From positions 1 through 26,535 of the forward strand of contig MCFL01000318.1 in NCBI GenBank assembly GCA_002102555.1: 26,535 bases of DNA. Reading direction: 5' to 3'. Source of the stretch: Catenaria anguillulae PL171 (Eukaryota > Blastocladiomycota > Blastocladiomycetes > Blastocladiales > Catenariaceae). The stretch's first letter is position 1. The number at the start of each line of letters is the position of its first letter. The notes under the pieces are model-generated. The model was not told the DNA's origin. It searched no databases and worked only from the letters and a program-made list of their open reading frames with translations. The translations under genes were made by a program, and so were the position numbers. Below, in pieces: positions 22,476-26,535 of this stretch.

Positions 22476-23205
22476 GGTGGCGGGTGGAAAAAACGGGGCC
22501 GAGGGGTACGCGGGTCAAAACAGAGCCAGGAAGCGGGTGCGGGGGTACAATCCGTTGAGGGACGTTAACGTTCGTTCGTTGAATGGAATCGAATGGACGC
22601 TAAAGATCTTGCGAGAGAGGAGAGGGGAGAAAGGAGGGGTTGTGGTGTGCGCCGAGACCGCCCCGTGCGTGGGCGTCACGATGATGGACGGCAGCCAAGT
22701 GTGTCGTGATCCGCCGCCCGGCTGGCGTCGAAGTGTGACACGTCGATGAAACGTCACGTGTCATCGAATGCGAACAGAATGTTGCCGAATGCACACAACT
22801 TCATACGAAAGAACAACGCGTACCGAGCAAGGACGACACTCGATGTTCGCGGCGATTTTCACAGGAAAGAGTCTAGTACATAGACAAGAATTGGCGACAT
22901 TCCTTCTCGAAACGGGATTTGGATTTGCTGACGTGAAAGTGATCCAGCGAAGGCAAGTTGGATCGATCGCATTTGCCCCTTTTGCCTTCGCGTCATACCA
23001 CCAGCGTCCCTCAGTAATTGATACGACCGACCGTCAATGAAACAGACACCAAGTCACTCTAGAAGTCGACGCATTTGATTTACACAGCGCCGTACAATCT
23101 CAAGCCACGAATCGGCCTCGCTAAAGTTCAGGGTTCCTGCATCACCAGTACCAACTCGCTCAAAGAGGACAGCCATACCACTCCGAAACCCTCTTCAAGC
23201 AAACG
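22476..23205. promoter_or_regulatory. Divergent intergenic region, vigilin and G alpha
   Basis: The 730 bp between the two start codons should contain both promoters and the 5' UTRs. The vigilin-proximal third is purine-rich (AGAGAGGAGAGGGGAGAAAG near 22613-22632). The centre holds a CACGTG inverted repeat. A 90-codon open frame at 22768-23040 has no recognisable features and is probably chance. Confidence 0.5.
22736..22763. promoter_or_regulatory. Inverted repeat with E-box in the divergent promoter
   Basis: Perfect 8-bp arms TGACACGT (22736-22743) and ACGTGTCA (22756-22763) flank a 12-base spacer. The right arm overlaps a CACGTG E-box (22755-22760) and a CRE-like ACGTCA (22751-22756). A second pair, CGATGA (22744-22749) and TCATCG (22761-22766), interleaves with it. 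CACGTG is bound by bHLH factors and ACGTCA by bZIP factors in fungi. Binding here is inference. Confidence 0.45.
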
Positions 23206-24655
23206 ATGCCTTGCTGTGGAGGTAAAGTCGAGCCTTCAGATGGTGGAGCGGCCGGTGGCCATGGACCAAGCTCCAAAAACATTGACGCCGAACTGAAAGA
23301 GGCTGGCCACAAGGAAAAGCTGAACCTCAAGCTCTTGCTTCTCGGTGCGGGCACTCCAACTTGAAAGCGCGTTGAATGAGCCTGAACGCTTACCCAGCCC
23401 GTCATCGCTGACATTTCGGCCATAGGCTCTGGCGAATCCGGCAAGTCTACGGTGCTGAAACAAATCAAGCTGATCCACAAAATCTCACTCACAGCCCAAG
23501 AAATTAAGGACATTACCCGCTCTCTCCGCAAAAACGCCCTCGAATGTATCGCCATCCTTGTCACGCAAGCCACCACGTTCGGGTATTCACTCGATGCGGA
23601 TGACATCAAACCGCACGCCAGTCTGATCCAAGCGCTTGATCTCGAGGATTTGGACTCTGACGAGGTGGATCACAAGCTGGTTGATGCCGCGCTGGCACTA
23701 TGGAAACACGACAGTATTCAGCAGGCATACGCGCGGAGGAGCGAGTATTGGATTTTGGAGGCGACCGACTTGTACGCTCATGTCCCACGCCCGCAAACTA
23801 TCACGTCGCTACAGATGGAGAGTTTGACGTACCTATCAATTGGGTTGTGGTATTGTAGCTACCTGGACAATCTTCATCGGTTCGCAGAGGACGACTACGA
23901 GCCCACTGAAGAAGACATTGTCATGGCCCGCGTCATGACTGTAGGCATTTTGCAGACCGACATTCCAATTGCTCCCCTCAATGTAACCCTTGTCGACGTT
24001 GGTGGCCAACGAAACGAGCGACGCAAGTGGATTCACATCTTTGACGTATGCTTCTCCGTACCCTTTCCCACTTTCTCTCCCTGGTGTCTCACACTCTGAT
24101 GTGCTGGAACCAAACAGAACGTATCTGGTATCATCTTCTTGTCCAATCTTGCGGGCTACAACTCGGTCCTGTTCGAAGACCCCACCGAAAACCGGATGAA
24201 GGAATGTCTGACGCTTTTCAAGCAAAACGGTAAACAACCCATCCTTTGCCAAAACACCATTCTATCTCGTATGTCTCGTCTTTTTGTTAACCCCTTGCCG
24301 TGCGTTCCACAACTGCTCACCGCGTCCCTGATCGCTTGTCTGCCGCCAGATCTTCAACAAGAAGGATCTCTTTGAAACCAAGCTGCGCAAAGATCCCATC
24401 ACCGTATGCGAATGCTTTTCCGACTATGAGGGCCCCTCGGACGACGTGAAACCCGTGCTCGAGTTTATGGACAAGCGGTTCCGCGAGCAAATCACGTCGG
24501 GCGACCCGAACCGCCTCAAGGTGTTCCATATTGCTGCGCGATTCAAGCGCGATGTCAAGACCACGTGGGAAGAGCTGATTGCAGACATGAAGATGCGGAA
24601 TCGGGCAGAGATTAATGGCGCCCTCAAGGCGCTGGGACGGGAACCCATGCCGTGA
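23206..24655 (+). CDS. Heterotrimeric G-protein alpha subunit, divergent
   Basis: Predicted GTP-binding signalling subunit, about 375 aa. Exons are 23206-23344, 23426-23771, 23859-24045, 24118-24268 and 24350-24655. The 87-nt second intron keeps the frame open, but splicing it restores TDFYLDNLHRFAEDDYEPT. Motifs: P-loop GSGESGKST, switch I ARVMTVGI (catalytic Arg kept), switch II DVGGQRNERRKW, and NKKD. One base is in excess near 24224-24230: LTLFKQ continues as VNNPSFAKTPFYL only after dropping one, most simply an A from the AAAA run. Two features are unusual. The N-terminus is MPCCGG, so the Gly2 used for myristoylation is missing although Cys3 and Cys4 remain for palmitoylation. The usual TCAT guanine-contact box is replaced by the AARF stretch in VFHIAARFKRD. 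There is no C-terminal pertussis-type Cys. Confidence 0.88.
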
Positions 24656-25125
24656 GTTTGGTGGATTCCAACGAGCGGTTGCGAGTGCTTGGTTTGGGTA
24701 TACTTGTGTGCTGGCTTGGGTGCTTTTCACATTGCGTTCTTTCTTGTTTTCTCCGTTACTTGTCATATGTGTGTGAAGTATGCTCTACATTTCCTATCCT
24801 TCTAGCATCCAGCAGCTGTGGATTGATGCCGACCAAATGCGAAACTTGTAAAGCTGTATAGGGTTTTGCCACAAGACTGGTCACACGCGCACGAAAGAAA
24901 ATGAAAAGGGGGCCAGGTGTCGCCACCATTTCAAGGACAGGAAGGAAGATGAGATGAGGGCGACAGGATGGCCGCAAGGTGTAAATCACAAGCAATTGGA
25001 AAGCAAAGGGAAAAGCAAAAAGAGTGTGAGATGATGAACTACAAAGGTGGGTAAAATCGGAAACTTCAAAAAAAGGGGGCACTAAAAGAGACAACACACA
25101 GACCAGGCCACGACGACTACGCATT
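24656..25125. other. Convergent intergenic region between G alpha and IRE1
   Basis: The 470 bp hold the two 3' UTRs. On the plus strand the stretch after the G alpha stop is T-rich. The IRE1 side is rich in AAAG/GGAAG on the plus strand. I saw no gene, repeat or structured RNA here. Confidence 0.4.
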
Positions 25126-26535
25126 TCAGCCAGGATACATTTCGCCCCTGCCCTGATCGGGCGGCTCAAAGTACCCACGAAACACGCTCTCCTTTCTCAA
25201 CTCGTCCGTATCCTTGACCACACGATACACGTGCAAAAACAAGTTTGGGAATCGCGTGGTGAAGTACGACAGGAATCCCTCGGGTAACGGCCCGAGCGCC
25301 CGTCGGACATTGGGCGGCAAGTCGGCGTAATGATGCTTCTTGTTCCTGAGCGCACGCAACAGGTCAACAACCGACTCGCCACGGTACTTGCGGAACTTGC
25401 CCAAGTTGTTGGCCAGCGACCGGTCGATCCGATCCGTCCATCCGCCCTCAACCACATGCTCGGCCCCATGCTCAAGAATCTGCACAAGCTCACTGGGCGG
25501 ATCCTTTGTCTCGACTTCAAACCGATCACTCACGTCCGCCAAGAAGTTCAGCCTGCGCGCAGGACTCCAAAAGAACGGATGTACAAGCAACTGGCCCGTG
25601 GTCGGCCGCACCTCTGGATCGTGTGCAATCATGCCGCCAATCATATCACGCGCAAGCGTTGCGTCAGAGACAATGGCCGGATCAAGCGCATCGAGCGAGG
25701 ACTGGCCGCGGAGAATGTTGATTTCGCGCGAGAACCGGTCGCCAAACGGATGGTCCGCCGCCCGTCAGCACATAGTAGAAAAGGCAGCCGAGCGAGAAGA
25801 TGTCAAGGGCGCGGAGTCAGGCGCCGGCGAGGGTCGAAGTGCCGGACCCTGGGCATGAGCCTGGGGTGGACGATATTGCAGATGGTGGGGCAGAAAGTTT
25901 GTCGAGGGACGAATGCGACGAAAACGTTGTTGGGGCGGTTGGGTGAGTAAGGAGTTCCGGTGCACGCCATCCAAACTGTTGCAAAGCGAATGGTGTAAGC
26001 AATGAGGAATCACGCAGTAAGAAAAGAAAGTGGCAGCGGTTAAGACGCACAGTGCCGCCGTGGTGTGTCACGGTGTTACGAAACTGGACTGATCGAGCTC
26101 GAGCTTCTTGCACAACCCGAAATCGGAATAAGCACCCTCGCCCCTGCCGGATTCCACCGCTGCGGTTTGTTTCTGACAATCAAAATGTTATGCGCTACAG
26201 GCATGAATATGGATCATGTTATCAGAATCTGTTCTCCAAAAGACGAAAACCTACGACAAAACGTACGCTTCAAATCGCGATGCACAATCTTCAACCCGTG
26301 CAAATGATGCAATCCACAGAGCACCTGATACAAAGGCGGCTGGCAACCCACCCCTTCCTCAACTCATCAAACACCTCGCCCTGGCCCGTGCCCTCAACCA
26401 CATCGCCAAACTCGCATCACACAACTCGAGCCCAATGAAAGAACCGATCGCACTCCTCCTTGCAATAATACCGAATCACATTGTAATGATCATCGCTCTC
26501 GACCAGCAACGACACCTCGTGGCTGGCCACGTCAT
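25126..26535 (-). CDS. IRE1: IRE1 kinase/endoribonuclease, 5' end outside the window
   Basis: C-terminal part of the ER unfolded-protein sensor that cleaves HAC1/XBP1-type mRNA. The luminal and membrane parts lie beyond 26535. Kinase motifs on the minus strand are SHEVSLLVESDDH, NVIRYY, IGLELCDASL, GLKIVHRDLK, PHNILIV, SDFGLCKKL, HHGGT with FGWRAPELL, and DIFSLGCLFYYVLTGG, then HPFGDRFSREINIL. Introns are 26266-26195 (splits HRDLK/PHN) and 26050-25976 (splits GGT/FGWRAPELL). The KEN RNase domain is intact to the stop at 25126: KYRGESVVDLLRALRNKKHH, DLPPNVRRALGPLPEGFLS, RFPNLFLHVYRVV, with the catalytic Arg-Asn and His region present. The kinase text changes frame about eight times (near 26438, 26406, 26343, 26162, 26079, two near 25815 and 25757), mostly as one-base differences. 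Converges with G alpha. Confidence 0.88.

Noticed and set aside
22768-23040. 90-codon plus-strand open frame in the divergent promoter
   Set aside because: No motif, no homologue recognised, lies in the expected 5' region of G alpha; chance is likelier.
23772-23858. A 29-residue insertion in the G alpha helical domain
   Set aside because: It is an 87-nt intron (gtacgc...tgtag) whose length is a multiple of three; removal restores the family sequence.
24269-24349. Splice mismatch at the last G alpha intron
   Set aside because: At first the strong gtatgt donor seemed out of phase with IFNKKDLF. Reading the upstream stretch in the shifted frame (AKTPFYL) shows the intron is normal and the disturbance is near 24225.
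1-26535. Transposons, viral remnants, tRNA/rRNA genes, CRISPR arrays
   Set aside because: No terminal repeats, polymerase, integrase or capsid-like text, cloverleaf boxes or regularly spaced repeats were seen on either strand.

Overview
The window is eukaryotic nuclear DNA, most probably from a fungus. Its genes are split by short introns (about 57-135 nt, GT...AG, often gtacgt- or gtatgt-like donors), are tightly packed and lie on both strands. Two genes point to an organism with centrioles, so a zoosporic (chytrid-like) fungus is my best guess: a CEP70-family centrosomal protein and a TRIM37-like RING/B-box/MATH protein. The genus cannot be named from the sequence. The window starts and ends close to or inside genes and may be a whole contig.

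Layout from left to right. A minus-strand unit (163-3568) encodes a multi-pass membrane region followed by a DUF604/fringe-like glycosyltransferase, with a reading-frame change between them. Across a 341-bp divergent promoter lies the plus-strand TRIM37-like gene (3910-7857, three exons). Convergent to it is a 14-exon GH15 glucoamylase/trehalase-type gene (8063-12070, minus). Next comes an unrecognised, frame-disturbed minus-strand gene (12431-13949), divergent from the CEP70-like gene (14217-17945, plus). A vigilin/Scp160 multi-KH gene (18201-22475, minus) converges on CEP70. A 730-bp divergent promoter with a CACGTG-bearing inverted repeat separates vigilin from a five-exon G-protein alpha subunit (23206-24655, plus). 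The window ends inside IRE1 (25126-26535, minus; RNase domain and most of the kinase).

The genes look like an ordinary host neighbourhood, not a cluster or mobile element. Loose themes are the centrosome (TRIM37-like, CEP70), the secretory pathway and ER (glycosyltransferase, IRE1, and vigilin, which binds ER-associated mRNA), signalling (G alpha) and storage carbohydrate (GH15). I saw no transposon, viral remnant, tRNA or rRNA gene, or CRISPR array.

The strangest global feature is an uneven spread of single-base frame breaks. TRIM37-like, GH15 and CEP70 (over 10 kb of coding sequence) can be read without any. The IRE1 kinase region carries about eight in 0.7 kb, and the glycosyltransferase end, the unrecognised gene, vigilin and G alpha carry one to several each. 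Many can be read as one-base changes in short homopolymers, so sequence error in poorly covered stretches is the simplest explanation. One break coincides with a classic -1 slippery heptamer and deserves a real test.
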